A stretch of 64,000 nt of DNA, from the NCBI RefSeq assembly GCF_019449275.2, contig NZ_JAHZQZ020000002.1, forward strand, positions 1 to 64,000, read 5' to 3'. The position numbers and the translations under genes were made by a program. Below the pieces are notes generated by a model that was given only the letters and a program-made list of their open reading frames with translations, made no database searches and was not told the DNA's origin. Shown here in pieces: positions 35,729 to 44,485 of this stretch (positions are counted from its first letter, which is position 1; the number at the start of each line of letters is the position of its first letter). This stretch comes from Microbacterium sp. HD4P20 (GTDB taxonomy: Bacteria; Actinomycetota; Actinomycetes; Actinomycetales; Microbacteriaceae).

Positions 35729-37165
35729 ATGCCCCCTACTCCGCTGGAGCTGACCACGCTGGGTCACCGCATCCGCCATCAGCGCCTCGCTCACGGCTTC
35801 ACGCTCGACGAGCTCGGTGCCAAAGTCGGCGTCGCCGGCAGTCAGCTGAGCCTGATCGAGAACGGCAAACGCGAACCCAAGCTGTCGTTGCTGCAGGCGA
35901 TCGCACACGCCACCGGGGCGCAGGTGGCCGACCTGCTCTCGACCGAGCCGCCCAACCGGAGGGCGGCGCTGGAGATCGAGCTCGAGCGGGCGCAGTCCAG
36001 CTCGGTGTTCCGTCAGCTCGGGATCGCTCCGGTCAAGGTGACCAAGGGCATGGCCGACGAGACGATCGAGTCGATCCTGGGGCTGCATCGCGAGCTGCAG
36101 CGCCGCGAACGAGAGGCGATCGCGACGCCCGAAGAGGCCCGGCGCGCCAACACGGAGCTGCGCTTGAAGATGCGCGAGCTCGACAACTACCTGCCCGAGA
36201 TCGAGAAGCTCGCCGAGAAGCAGCTGAAGTCCGCCGGGCACGTCTCGGGGGCACTCACTCACCGCACCGTGAGCATCATGGCCGAGAAGCTCGGGTTCGA
36301 GCTGATCTACGCGAATGATCTGCCCCACTCGACCCGGTCGGTCACCGACCTGGAGCACGGTCGCATCTACCTGCCCCCGGCATCCATTCCCGGCGGCCAC
36401 GGCTTGCGCTCGATGGCGCTGCAGGCGATGGCGCACCGGCTGCTGGGCCATGAGCGCCCCACCGACTACGCCGACTTCCTGCAGCAGCGGCTCGAGATCA
36501 ACTACTACGCCGCGTGCTGCCTCATGCCGGAGACGGCCTCGGTGGCGTTTCTACAGCAGGCCAAGAAGGACCGCAATCTGGCGGTCGAGGACTTCCGCGA
36601 CGCCTTCGGAGTGACCCACGAAGCCGCCGGCATGCGCCTGACCAACCTCGCGACCACGCATCTCGGCATCCGGCTGCACTTCCTGCGCGTCGACGGGTCG
36701 GGTGCGATCACGCGCGTCTACGAGAACGATGACCTGCCGCTGCCCATGGACGTCACCGGCGCCGTGGACGGTCAGGCCGCGTGCCGCAAGTTCTCAGCTC
36801 GGGCGGCGTTCTCGGAGCAGAACCGCACGACCGAGCATTACCAGTACACCGACACCCCCGCCGGCACCTACTGGTGCTCGACGCAGACCGGCACCACGTC
36901 GGCGGGAGAGTTCTCGATCACCGTCGGCGTCCCTTTCGACGACGCGCGCTGGTTCCGCGGGCGCGAGACGCAGAAGCGAGCCACCTCGACGTGCCCCGAC
37001 GAGTCGTGCTGCCGGCGCGCACCCGCCGACGTCGCCGAACGGTGGTCGGGCAAGGCCTGGCCGAGCGCCCGCGTGCACATGCAGATGTTCTCGCCGCTGC
37101 CGAGAGGCGCCTTCCCCGGTGTCGACGACAACGAGGTCTACGACTTCCTCGACCGCCACGCCTGA
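35729..37165 (+). CDS. XRE-family regulator with ScfR domain (RamB/PrpR-like)
   Basis: A 478-aa regulator. Residues about 9-64 form an XRE helix-turn-helix ([20 protein letters not shown]). The middle is an IrrE/ImmA-like domain whose usual HExxH zinc motif is not evident. The C-terminal 120 residues match the short-chain fatty acyl regulator domain, with FSARAAF, WCSTQTG and the cysteine pair in CPDESCCRR. Relatives are RamB (acetate metabolism) in Corynebacterium and RamB/PrpR (glyoxylate and methylcitrate cycles) in Mycobacterium, which sense acyl-CoA. Placement opposite pckG suggests it couples PEP formation to acetate or propionate growth. A TAACAT box 6 nt before the ATG indicates a leaderless mRNA. 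Confidence 0.88.
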   Translation: MPPTPLELTTLGHRIRHQRLAHGFTLDELGAKVGVAGSQLSLIENGKREPKLSLLQAIAHATGAQVADLLSTEPPNRRAALEIELERAQSSSVFRQLGIAPVKVTKGMADETIESILGLHRELQRREREAIATPEEARRANTELRLKMRELDNYLPEIEKLAEKQLKSAGHVSGALTHRTVSIMAEKLGFELIYANDLPHSTRSVTDLEHGRIYLPPASIPGGHGLRSMALQAMAHRLLGHERPTDYADFLQQRLEINYYAACCLMPETASVAFLQQAKKDRNLAVEDFRDAFGVTHEAAGMRLTNLATTHLGIRLHFLRVDGSGAITRVYENDDLPLPMDVTGAVDGQAACRKFSARAAFSEQNRTTEHYQYTDTPAGTYWCSTQTGTTSAGEFSITVGVPFDDARWFRGRETQKRATSTCPDESCCRRAPADVAERWSGKAWPSARVHMQMFSPLPRGAFPGVDDNEVYDFLDRHA

Positions 37166-37227
37166 GCCAGGCACCCGGCCGACGCCAAGCGAAAGCACCA
37201 GTCGGTGGGGTCAACGCGCCGTGACGG

Positions 37228-37295
37228 TCCCCACGCCCCCTCCAGGCGCCGCTGGCGCGTCGCCCGGAGCCTCCGAGCGCGTGGGCCCACCCACG
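37228..37295 (+). repeat. 68-bp dispersed repeat, copy 2 (intergenic)
   Basis: Second copy of the element at 21868-21935 (60 of 68 matching), here in the 172-bp region between the ScfR-type regulator and a convergent winged-helix gene. It ends with the same CGTGGGCCCACCCACG core. The surrounding region has no other recognisable element; the repeat could act as the bidirectional terminator of this convergent pair. Confidence 0.8.
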
Positions 37296-37337
37296 CCCCG
37301 GCGTGTCATGTGACGGGCTGGTGTTTTCGCAGCTCGG

Positions 37338-38450
37338 CTACGCGGTGATGAAATCCCGGTAGCGGTCCAGGGCGGCCGCGATCTCGGCATCCGTCGCCGC
37401 TCCCGGCGTGAACAGCTCGGGAATCGGGTCATCGGCGTGACGTCCGACCGCGACGGAGTGCGTCCACACCCCCACGACTTCGCCACGCGCGACGAGGATC
37501 GGACGGACGATTCCGTTCATGCTCGGGCCGATCGCCGCGAGGAACTCGGGGGCACACGGAACGGTGCGGTCGGCGTAAGAGAGGTAGTACTCCTCGAACG
37601 GCGGGAGGGCGAGAACCTCGGGGATGGCGGTTGTGCGCGGCGCGGGGGCGTTCACGACGTACTGCGGCTCGGGTTCTTCACCCACGAGAGTGAGGCGGTC
37701 GGATGCCGCTTCCGCAGCGCTGCGCGCCACCCCCAGTGGCAGCGCCGACCACCACGCGAAGTCGCGAGGACCGGCCGGGCCGTGCGAGGCGATGTAGCGC
37801 ACGAACATCTCGGCGTGCGGATCCGCCGGGGCCGCGGCATCCGCGATCCAATCCTCGGTCAGCACGATGTACTGCTCCCTCGTGGGCCCGCCCTGGCGCG
37901 GCACGACCGGCCCCTGGCACACCACCGCTCGCAGGGAGAGGGCGACCAGCAGGTGGTAGCCGCGCTGCTTCGCCGTCGAGACCCCGCTCGCCTCGAACAC
38001 CTCGAACAGTTCCTTGCGGGTGAGTCGGTTGCCGCCCGCGAGCGCACGCCGGGCGGCAGTCTCGGCACGCGCGAGTTCGTCTTCGTCGATCGCCTCGGCG
38101 CGGCGCACCGCCGCGGCCTGGCGCGACTGCCGCTCGCCCGTGATCGACAGCACCCAACCCAGGTCGGCGGCCGGGATCGCGTGGATCGTGCCGCGCATCG
38201 TCCAGGACCGCACGATCTCGCCGCGGTCGAACGCCGCATCCACATCGCGGATCGTCGCGCGCCCGCGCGTTCGTGCAGCCAGGGCCCAGCGCCCGCCCCA
38301 GAACTCCTGCGCCTGGGTGGCCAGCATGTGTGCGGCCGCTTCGGCGACGGTGGGGGCCGGTGCGCTCAGTCGGTGGGACCGGAGCCTCGTGCTGCGCAGG
38401 GCCGACGTCGCTTCCACGCGGCCGGTGTCTGAAGGGACGGTGGAGACCAT
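37338..38450 (-). CDS. Winged-helix DNA-binding domain protein (HTH_42 family)
   Basis: A 370-aa protein of the winged-helix family that includes the AlkZ/YcaQ DNA glycosylases. The N-terminal region has ATQAQEFWGGRWALAARTRG and the switch VRSWTMRGTIHAIPAADLGW, both characteristic; MRGTxH is typical of the non-YcaQ actinobacterial branch. The catalytic QxQ of true AlkZ is represented by ATQAQ (Gln-Ala-Gln), so glycosylase activity on bulky or crosslinked lesions is possible. The ATG at 38450 is chosen over an earlier ATG at 38477; a CATGAT box 6 nt upstream may make it leaderless. It stands alone. Confidence 0.82.
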   Translation of the reverse strand: MVSTVPSDTGRVEATSALRSTRLRSHRLSAPAPTVAEAAAHMLATQAQEFWGGRWALAARTRGRATIRDVDAAFDRGEIVRSWTMRGTIHAIPAADLGWVLSITGERQSRQAAAVRRAEAIDEDELARAETAARRALAGGNRLTRKELFEVFEASGVSTAKQRGYHLLVALSLRAVVCQGPVVPRQGGPTREQYIVLTEDWIADAAAPADPHAEMFVRYIASHGPAGPRDFAWWSALPLGVARSAAEAASDRLTLVGEEPEPQYVVNAPAPRTTAIPEVLALPPFEEYYLSYADRTVPCAPEFLAAIGPSMNGIVRPILVARGEVVGVWTHSVAVGRHADDPIPELFTPGAATDAEIAAALDRYRDFITA

Positions 38451-38486
38451 TCGCCCATCATGGCGCAGGGCGCCCACATTCTGGGA

Positions 38487-38663
38487 TCAGGAAGCGTCGT
38501 CCTCCGCCGAGTCGTCGGGCATCTCGTCGCTGCGCGGTCCGACGAAGTCCCCGGTGATCGTGTGCTCGCGTTCGACGTCCTTGATGACATCCGTCTTCAG
38601 GTCGCTCACGGGGTTGCCCTCCTCATCCGGCGACAGGCGCGGAACGGGGGTGTCGGTCATCAT
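38487..38663 (-). CDS. Small acidic hypothetical protein
   Basis: A protein of 58 aa, strongly acidic and without hydrophobic segments, starting MTDTPVPRLSPDEEGNPVSD and ending DDSAEDDAS. GGAGGGAG lies just upstream of ATG 38663, good evidence that it is translated. It follows a second small acidic gene on the same strand by 29 nt. Such short, disordered-looking proteins are frequent in Microbacterium; no function is known. Confidence 0.6.
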   Translation of the reverse strand: MMTDTPVPRLSPDEEGNPVSDLKTDVIKDVEREHTITGDFVGPRSDEMPDDSAEDDAS

Positions 38664-38692
38664 CGTCTCCCTCCGGCTCTTCGGATCCGTGG

Positions 38693-38854
38693 TCACGCCT
38701 GCTCGTCCTCTTCCGGCTCGAACGTCGAGGGCTCGCCGGTGTGTCCGGCGGCGACGCCATCCGGGTCGTCGGGGATTGTGCCGTCGCGTCCCAGTCCGCC
38801 CGGCTTCTCCGTACCCTCTTCGCTGGTAGGTGCGTCATCAGCCTTGTGGTTCAT
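38693..38854 (-). CDS. Small acidic hypothetical protein
   Basis: A 53-aa hydrophilic protein rich in Gly, Asp, Glu and Pro (MNHKADDAPTSEEGTEKPGG at the start, FEPEEDEQA at the end). GGAGGAG lies 4 nt before ATG 38854, so this start is preferred over an ATG 12 nt upstream. It probably forms a two-gene unit with the acidic gene at 38487-38663. Function is unknown; composition suggests a disordered or hydration/stress-type protein. Confidence 0.6.
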   Translation of the reverse strand: MNHKADDAPTSEEGTEKPGGLGRDGTIPDDPDGVAAGHTGEPSTFEPEEDEQA

Positions 38855-38866
38855 GTGCTCCTCCAT

Positions 38867-39202
38867 CTCTCGGCCTCGAATGTACGTCGACCGTCGAACG
38901 CGCGAAGGCGGCTTGACAAACGCCGAGTCGCCGCTGCCACCCGGAATCGTCACCGACGCGGTTTCTTGATCGCCCGGGCTGTTCCACTCCTGGAACTCGG
39001 CGACGGTCGCCCACGTTGTCGATGCCTTCGAGCGGCGGCAGCCCGGCTGAGGCGCGTGCCGAGATGATGTACGCGACACAATCCTCGGCGGACGCCTCGG
39101 CTGGGCACGGCGTCCGTGAACTGCACGTGGGCGCCATATCGCGTGTGCGGGCGGACAGGGCCTGCCGTCACCCGCGTGAACGGATGCCCCGTTCCAGCCC
39201 GG
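38867..39202. other. 336-bp region without a clear gene; possible gene remnant
   Basis: No intact, ribosome-site-supported gene was found. On the minus strand three frames in turn give protein-like pieces: VQFTDAVPS (around 39135-39105), AEASAEDCVAYIISARASAG (around 39103-39045), and ATVAEFQEWNSPGDQETASV (around 39010-38955). They would join with two frameshifts, which hints at a decayed gene of unknown family, but high GC keeps all frames open, so this may be chance. Confidence 0.3.
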
Positions 39203-40117
39203 TCAGCGCCTGCGGCTCCAGGCGACGCCGGCCAGGCAGAGCACGCCGCCCACGATGCCCAGGAGAGTCGGCAGTTCGCCGAGCAGCAGCCAGGCCAGAA
39301 GGACCACGATCGCGGGAACCGCCAGCGTCGCCGAGGCGGTCGCACCGGCGGTACCCCGCTGCAGCACGCGCGCCCACAGTAGGAAGGCGACCGCCGACGG
39401 GAATACGCCGAGGTACACCGCAGCGGCCACGGCCGTACCCGGCGCGTGAGTGACCTCGCCGGCCAACGCGGGGAGGAAGGGCATCAGCGCGATCGCGCCG
39501 ACCGCGCAGCCCACCCACGTGGCACTGAGGGCGTCGGTCGAGCGGAGGGCGACCTTCTGCACGAGCACACCGCTAGCGTAGAGCACGGCCGCGAGCAGGC
39601 CGAGCGCGATGCCCAGCGGATCGCTGTGCGCACCGACCCCGCCCGCCGCGATGAGCACCACGCCGACGAAGGCGATGCCGATGCCGATGATCAGCGGCTT
39701 GGGGAAGCCCTCTTTGAAGAGCACCCCCGCCACACCTGCGACGATCAGCGGAGCGATGTTGACGAGCATCGCGGCCGTACCGGCGTCGAGATGCCGCTCG
39801 GCGATATTGAGCACGAGCGTGTAGCCCCCGAACCAGAGCAGGCCGTACACGACCACGAGCACGAGCGAGCGACCACGCGGCAGCGGAGGCCGCCGCCACA
39901 TCGCGACGCCGACGAGCACGACCGTGGCCACGAGCTGCCGTGCGAAGGCGAGCGCGCCGGGCGAGAGGTCGTCACCGACCCAGCGGATCGCGACGAAGGC
40001 CGAGGCCCAGAGCACGAGCACTGTCGCAGTGGCTGCCGCGATCGTCCAGTCCGGCCGAGGACGCGCTGGGTCATAAGGGAGGTCGACTCGCGCCAGCGGA
40101 GTCGTCGGGGTGGTCAC
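39203..40117 (-). CDS. EamA/DMT-family transporter
   Basis: Drug/metabolite transporter superfamily protein, 304 aa with ten hydrophobic helices in two EamA repeats. WASAFVAIRWVGDDLSPGALAFAR is the characteristic first-helix region, and LLLGELPTLLGIVGGVLCLAGV the last. Family members export amino acids or related metabolites. The start is uncertain: GTG at 40117 has GGGGGAG directly before it, while an ATG at 40174 would take translation through the LysR operator region. It is divergent from a LysR regulator that likely controls it. Confidence 0.85.
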   Translation of the reverse strand: MTTPTTPLARVDLPYDPARPRPDWTIAAATATVLVLWASAFVAIRWVGDDLSPGALAFARQLVATVVLVGVAMWRRPPLPRGRSLVLVVVYGLLWFGGYTLVLNIAERHLDAGTAAMLVNIAPLIVAGVAGVLFKEGFPKPLIIGIGIAFVGVVLIAAGGVGAHSDPLGIALGLLAAVLYASGVLVQKVALRSTDALSATWVGCAVGAIALMPFLPALAGEVTHAPGTAVAAAVYLGVFPSAVAFLLWARVLQRGTAGATASATLAVPAIVVLLAWLLLGELPTLLGIVGGVLCLAGVAWSRRR

Positions 40118-40141
40118 TCCCCCACGATCGCGGCTCGCCCC

Positions 40142-40173
40142 GTTCAGCACAAGTGAACGTTTCTTTAGGTTCA
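40142..40173. promoter_or_regulatory. LysR-type operator with three GTTCA half-sites
   Basis: GTTCA (40142-40146), TGAAC (40154-40158) and GTTCA (40169-40173) alternate in orientation, forming two overlapping dyads with spacers of 7 and 10 nt. This lies between the divergent EamA and lysR genes and fits the multi-site binding of LysR regulators. Confidence 0.55.
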
Positions 40174-40198
40174 TTCAGAACTGCTGTACGGTTTCGGC

Positions 40199-41164
40199 AT
40201 GGCCGATCTGCAACGCCTCCGAGTGCTCCGTGCCGTCGTTCAGGCCGGCTCGATCAATCGCGCGGCAGCGCGCCTGGGTTATACCCCCTCGGCTGTGAGC
40301 CAGCAGATCAGCGCCCTCCAACGCGAGACCGGACTGACACTCATCGAGCGGCACGGCCGCGGCATCGTGCCGACGGCCGCCGGTCGCGCGGTCGCGGATC
40401 GTGCAGGTCGCGTGCTGGAGCAGCTCACCGATCTGGATGCATTGACCGACGACCTCAAAGCCGGCAGGAGCGGCACGCTCCGCATCGAGTGCTTCATGTC
40501 GGCGAATCGCGCGTGGATGCCCGACGTGGTGGCGGCGCTCGATGAGTTCAGCGACTTGCGCATCGAGATCGGTCTCGCCGAGTTGAAGGGGCAGCGGTCG
40601 ATCGATCCCGATCTGCAGCTCTACATCGCCGAGTCGGTGACCGCCGGGCACGACCCCACCGCCGCCGACGGCGAGCCCGACGGCTACGTCGTCGAACATC
40701 TCCTGACGGAGGAGTACCGCGCGGTGATGTTCCGCGACCACCCCCTCGCCCGCCGGCACTCGCTCTCGATCCAGGAACTGACCGGAGAGGCGTGGATCGA
40801 CAACGACCATGCACGTGGACCATGCCGCGAGATCGTGCTGGTGGCGTGCCGCGAGGCGGGGTTCAGCCCGCGATTCAAAGTGGCCGCGCCCGACTACGCC
40901 ACCGCCTTCGACTATGTTGCCGCGGGACTCGGCGTCACCGTCGTTCCGCGGCTGGGGGCTTACCTGCTTCCAGCGGGAACCGTCGCCGTGCCCGTCAGCG
41001 GTGCCGGCCTCCGGCGGCGGATCATGCTCAGGTTCAAGCGGTCGATGCGCAACCATCCCGCCGTCCAACGGGCGACGGACATCCTCCGTCAGCGCGCTGC
41101 GGAAGCCGCCGCTTCTTCCGCTGCATCCTCCGCCGCGTCAGCGACTGCAGCGTACGTCGGCTGA
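40199..41164 (+). CDS. LysR-family transcriptional regulator
   Basis: A 321-aa LysR protein. Residues 2-60 are the winged HTH, with INRAAARLGYTPSAVSQQIS and a linker helix (QRETGLTLIERHGRG). A type 2 periplasmic-binding effector domain follows from about residue 90. The C-terminal 20 residues are an unusual Ala/Ser-rich low-complexity tail. The ATG at 40199 comes 6 nt after TACGGT, so the mRNA seems leaderless. It probably regulates the divergent EamA exporter, an arrangement typical for amino-acid or metabolite efflux (as LysG with LysE). Confidence 0.92.
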   Translation: MADLQRLRVLRAVVQAGSINRAAARLGYTPSAVSQQISALQRETGLTLIERHGRGIVPTAAGRAVADRAGRVLEQLTDLDALTDDLKAGRSGTLRIECFMSANRAWMPDVVAALDEFSDLRIEIGLAELKGQRSIDPDLQLYIAESVTAGHDPTAADGEPDGYVVEHLLTEEYRAVMFRDHPLARRHSLSIQELTGEAWIDNDHARGPCREIVLVACREAGFSPRFKVAAPDYATAFDYVAAGLGVTVVPRLGAYLLPAGTVAVPVSGAGLRRRIMLRFKRSMRNHPAVQRATDILRQRAAEAAASSAASSAASATAAYVG

Positions 41165-41176
41165 GACGGATGCCGG

Positions 41177-41686
41177 TCAGCGCGAAGCCCGCCGGCGGAG
41201 AGCACGCGTGTACCGGTGGCGTGCGACAGTCTGGGCCACCACGAGCGCGGGGTAGACCAACTTCCAGAACGGCGTGCTCGCGGGCCGGGTGAGCGAGCGG
41301 ATGGTCAACAGGACCACGTCGCCCTCGCGGTGAACGACGAACGCTTCTTCGCCCGAAACCGGGTGGCCGGCGAGCGTCCGGTAGGCGAAGCCGACCCGGT
41401 CGGACGTCTCGACGACATCGACCACCTCCACCGGCTCTCGGATCGAGAGGCCGAACGGATGCGCCATGATGACCGGCCGGCTTCCCTGCGTCACCGCCGT
41501 GGCCGGAGTGACGGAGAACCCGCTGCGGGTCTTCACTCCCCAGCGCAGCACTTCCGTGGTCGCCCACGCCCAGACGTCCACCCCGGTGCCGAGCACGGTC
41601 GTCCGTTCCCAACGCCGGAAGCCGACGCCCTCCTCGCGCCACGCCGGGTCACCGGGCCGGGTCAGCGAAGTCCACTCCGCGCTCAT
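41177..41686 (-). CDS. DUF1990-family protein
   Basis: A 169-aa protein of the DUF1990 family, a small beta-rich fold of unknown function. Characteristic parts are GFRRWERTTVLGTGVDVWAW in the first half, and GHPVSGEEAFVVHREGD and VLLTIRSLTRPAS in the second half. ATG at 41686 is preferred over a longer frame. It is divergent, with 63 nt between, from a DUF4166 gene. No functional assignment is possible beyond the family. Confidence 0.8.
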   Translation of the reverse strand: MSAEWTSLTRPGDPAWREEGVGFRRWERTTVLGTGVDVWAWATTEVLRWGVKTRSGFSVTPATAVTQGSRPVIMAHPFGLSIREPVEVVDVVETSDRVGFAYRTLAGHPVSGEEAFVVHREGDVVLLTIRSLTRPASTPFWKLVYPALVVAQTVARHRYTRALRRRASR

Positions 41687-41749
41687 CACAGGTCGATCCT
41701 CGCAGCTGTGGCCCGGTGGCTCTTGCGTAGTCTCGAGGTGGAGGGCGGG

Positions 41750-42439
41750 ATGACACGGATCGGCACGGGGGCGGGCGGCGCGCGACAGCCGGACCCCGGG
41801 GAGGCATCCGTCTACCAACGCGTGCTGGGTGATGAATTCGCGCTCCTGCAGCCGCGCCTGCAGACGTACTTCGGTCCCATACCGCGCGGCAGCGTCGGCG
41901 TGGGATCGGGCATCTACGAAATGGCGGGCTCGCCCGCTCGCTGGCTCAGTCCTGTGCTGGCCATCATGGCGTCGCGGCACATCCTCTTCCCAGAGTTCGA
42001 GCGCGATGTGCCGTTCGCCATCACCAATACTCCGGGGCGCGATGGAAGCCTCAGCGCCACGCGGACGTTCCGCTTCGCCCGTCGGCATCGACTCATGGAA
42101 GACACGATGAGCGTCATCGACGGGCGCCTGGTCGATCGGCTTGGAAAGCGACGAGGACTGGAAGTCGCGCTCGACCTCTGGGTCGAAGACGGCGCACTGC
42201 GCATGGCATCCACCCGTTTGGCGCTGCGGGTCGCCGGCATCCGGCTTCCCCTGCCAAGACTTGCCACCGTGCACCTCGACGAAAGCGTCGACTCCGCGGA
42301 TCTCACGCTGCAGCATGTAGACGTCCGGATCACCGCGCCCCTCGTCGGCGAGATCTTCCGCTACGCCGGCGACTTCACGTACGAGCTGCGGCCCGCCTCT
42401 GACAAGGTCAGCCCCCCAGTTGATACAGGTTCTCGGTGA
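41750..42439 (+). CDS. DUF4166-domain protein
   Basis: A 229-aa protein matching DUF4166: SVYQRVLGDEFALLQPRLQTYF opens the domain (shown here as the segments SVYQRVLGDEF and LLQPRLQTYF), then GVGSGIYEMAGSPARWLSP, and later a TRTFRF and FRYAGDFTYEL ending. Function is unknown; the fold is sometimes fused to saccharopine-type reductases. ATG at 41750 has GGTGGAGGGCGGG just upstream and TAGTCT at 41729-41734. Its last 32 bases overlap the 3' end of the convergent lipoprotein gene. Confidence 0.8.
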   Translation: MTRIGTGAGGARQPDPGEASVYQRVLGDEFALLQPRLQTYFGPIPRGSVGVGSGIYEMAGSPARWLSPVLAIMASRHILFPEFERDVPFAITNTPGRDGSLSATRTFRFARRHRLMEDTMSVIDGRLVDRLGKRRGLEVALDLWVEDGALRMASTRLALRVAGIRLPLPRLATVHLDESVDSADLTLQHVDVRITAPLVGEIFRYAGDFTYELRPASDKVSPPVDTGSR

Positions 42440-42821
42440 TCTTCGTCGCACCAGTGGGCACCGGCGCACCGTCTGGCACGAGCGAGTAGACCCCCGAGCG
42501 CCCCGAGACCCCCAGCTGGCCGCCGTCGGAGCTGCACCCGACCACCCAATCTTCGTCACTCGGGTAGACGACCAGGCAGACGCTCTGCGGCTCGTCCATC
42601 CGCGCCAGCCAGAACTCGACGCCGTCATGCTCACCGACGTGGCGAGCAGAGTCCGCGTCGATGTCGTCGGATCCATCTGCGACGGCTTCCGGCAGCTCAT
42701 CACCTGCCTGACGCTCGCGGTCGAGCGCCGCATACGATGTGCCACCGAGCGCGCAACCGCTCAAGAGCAAACCCAGGCACGCTGCGGCAACTGCGGCTGT
42801 CGCACGCTTCTTCGACGTCAT
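42408..42821 (-). CDS. Small hypothetical lipoprotein
   Basis: A 137-aa secreted protein with signal peptide and lipobox LLLSGC at residues about 18-23. The mature part is acidic at first (ADGSDDIDADSARHVGEHDG), then shows a small beta-rich domain with a Cys pair in SVCLVVYPSDEDWVVGCSS that may form a disulfide. Function unknown. ATG at 42821 or the ATG five codons earlier are both plausible. Its 3' end overlaps the DUF4166 gene tail to tail by 32 nt. Confidence 0.75.
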   Translation of the reverse strand: MTSKKRATAAVAAACLGLLLSGCALGGTSYAALDRERQAGDELPEAVADGSDDIDADSARHVGEHDGVEFWLARMDEPQSVCLVVYPSDEDWVVGCSSDGGQLGVSGRSGVYSLVPDGAPVPTGATKITENLYQLGG

Positions 42822-42898
42822 CCTCACCCCATCCATCGGCCGACCCCGATTCTTCCATCCGGCGACGTGCCGAGGCATCCCGCGCGCCTCGCGGAGGC

Positions 42899-44380
42899 TC
42901 AGAAGGGGTTGGCGGTGAGCGTGTACTTCGTCTGCAGGTATTCGTGGATGCCTTCCGCGCCGCCTTCGCGGCCCAGGCCCGACATCTTCCACCCGCCGAA
43001 CGGGGCGGCGGCGTTGGAGACGACCCCGACGTTGAGGCCCATCATGCCGGTCTCGAGGCGCTCGATCATGCGCTGACCGCGCGAGAGGTTCTCGGTGAAC
43101 ACATACGACACGAGCCCGTACTCGGTGTCGTTCGCGAGGCGCACCGCGTCGTCCTCGGTGTCGAACGGGATGATCGCCAGCACGGGTCCGAAGATCTCCT
43201 CGCGCAGGATGTCCGAACCCGGCTGGACGTCGGTAACCACGGTCGGCTCATAGAACGTTCCGGGGCCGTCCAGCGCGTTGCCGCCGGTGGCGACGGACGC
43301 ACCGCGGGCGACGGCATCCTTCACCAGCGTCGACGCCTTCTCGACGGCACGGTCGTCGATGAGCGGGCCGATCGCGACGCCCTCCTCGGTGCCGCGCCCG
43401 ATCTTCATGCCCTGCACGCGCGCGGTGACCCGGCGCGCGAACTCGTCGGCGACCGATCGGTGCACGATGAACCGGTTCGCGGCGGTGCACGCCTGTCCGA
43501 TGTTGCGGAACTTCGCCAGCATCGCACCGTCGACCGCCTTGTCGAGGTCGGCGTCGTCGAACACCACGAACGGGGCGTTGCCGCCCAGCTCCATCGACGT
43601 GCGCAGCACACCCTGCGCCGCCTGCTCGAGCAGTCGCTGCCCCACCGGCGTCGAACCGGTGAACGAGAGCTTGCGCAGCCGGGGGTCGCGGATGATCGGC
43701 TCCGACACCGCTCCCGAGGTCGACGTCGTGAAGACATTCACCACGCCCGCGGGAAGCCCGGCGTCCTCGAGCAGCTTGGCGAACGCCAGCGTCGTCAGGG
43801 GCGTCAGCTCGGCCGGCTTGATCACCACGGTGCAGCCCGCGGCGAGCGCGGGCGCGATCTTGCGGGTCGCCATCGCGAGCGGGAAGTTCCACGGCGTGAT
43901 CAAGAAGCACGGACCGACCGGATGCTGCGACACGATCATGCGGCCGGTGCCCTCGGGGTTCGCGCCGTACCGGCCCTGCACGCGGGCGGTCTCTTCACTG
44001 AACCACCGCAGAAACTCGCCGCCGTACGCGACCTCGCCGCGCGCCTCGGCCAGCGGCTTGCCCATCTCGATCGTCATCAGCAGCGCGAAGTCCTCCTTGC
44101 GCTCCTGCAGCAGATCGAACGCGCGACGAAGGATCTCAGCCCGCTCCCGCGCCGACATCGCCGCCCACGCAGGAAACGCCTCGACGGCGGCATCCAGCGC
44201 CGCCTTGCCGTCCTCGGGCGACGCGTTCGCGATCTCTTTCACGACCTCGCCGTTGGACGGGTCATACACCTTGAGCGTCTTGCCACCGGACGCCGGCCGC
44301 CACTGCCCGCCGATGAACAGGCCATCGGGAACGGATGCCAGCAGCTCGGTCTCACGGTGCTGTGTCTGATTCGGTGTCAC
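42899..44380 (-). CDS. gabD: NAD(P)-dependent succinate-semialdehyde-type dehydrogenase
   Basis: Aldehyde dehydrogenase of 493 aa. Conserved elements: ITPWNFPLAMATRKIAPALA (cofactor binding), FTGSTPVGQRL, the general-base Glu in MELGGNAPF, the catalytic Cys in NIGQACTAANRF, and EEIFGPVLAIIPF. Overall resemblance is to the GabD branch, which oxidises succinate semialdehyde to succinate; other short aldehydes are possible. GTG at 44380 has GGGAG upstream. It lies downstream of a FAD monooxygenase on the same strand but separated by a hairpin (44486-44519). It could finish oxidation of aldehydes formed by the amine oxidase at 49637; that link is inference. Confidence 0.88.
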   Translation of the reverse strand: MTPNQTQHRETELLASVPDGLFIGGQWRPASGGKTLKVYDPSNGEVVKEIANASPEDGKAALDAAVEAFPAWAAMSARERAEILRRAFDLLQERKEDFALLMTIEMGKPLAEARGEVAYGGEFLRWFSEETARVQGRYGANPEGTGRMIVSQHPVGPCFLITPWNFPLAMATRKIAPALAAGCTVVIKPAELTPLTTLAFAKLLEDAGLPAGVVNVFTTSTSGAVSEPIIRDPRLRKLSFTGSTPVGQRLLEQAAQGVLRTSMELGGNAPFVVFDDADLDKAVDGAMLAKFRNIGQACTAANRFIVHRSVADEFARRVTARVQGMKIGRGTEEGVAIGPLIDDRAVEKASTLVKDAVARGASVATGGNALDGPGTFYEPTVVTDVQPGSDILREEIFGPVLAIIPFDTEDDAVRLANDTEYGLVSYVFTENLSRGQRMIERLETGMMGLNVGVVSNAAAPFGGWKMSGLGREGGAEGIHEYLQTKYTLTANPF

Positions 44381-44485
44381 GGGGACTCCCTTGTCGGTTC
44401 CGGATGCCACGGCTCGCCGCATCCGTCAATCGCTGTCTTTCGGCCAATTCTGCCGCTCGGAGCGGCACGGTCACATGTACTTCGA

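Noticed and set aside
38487..38854. Pair of small genes as a toxin-antitoxin module
   Set aside because: Both products are acidic and hydrophilic, neither shows a toxin fold or a DNA-binding antitoxin motif.
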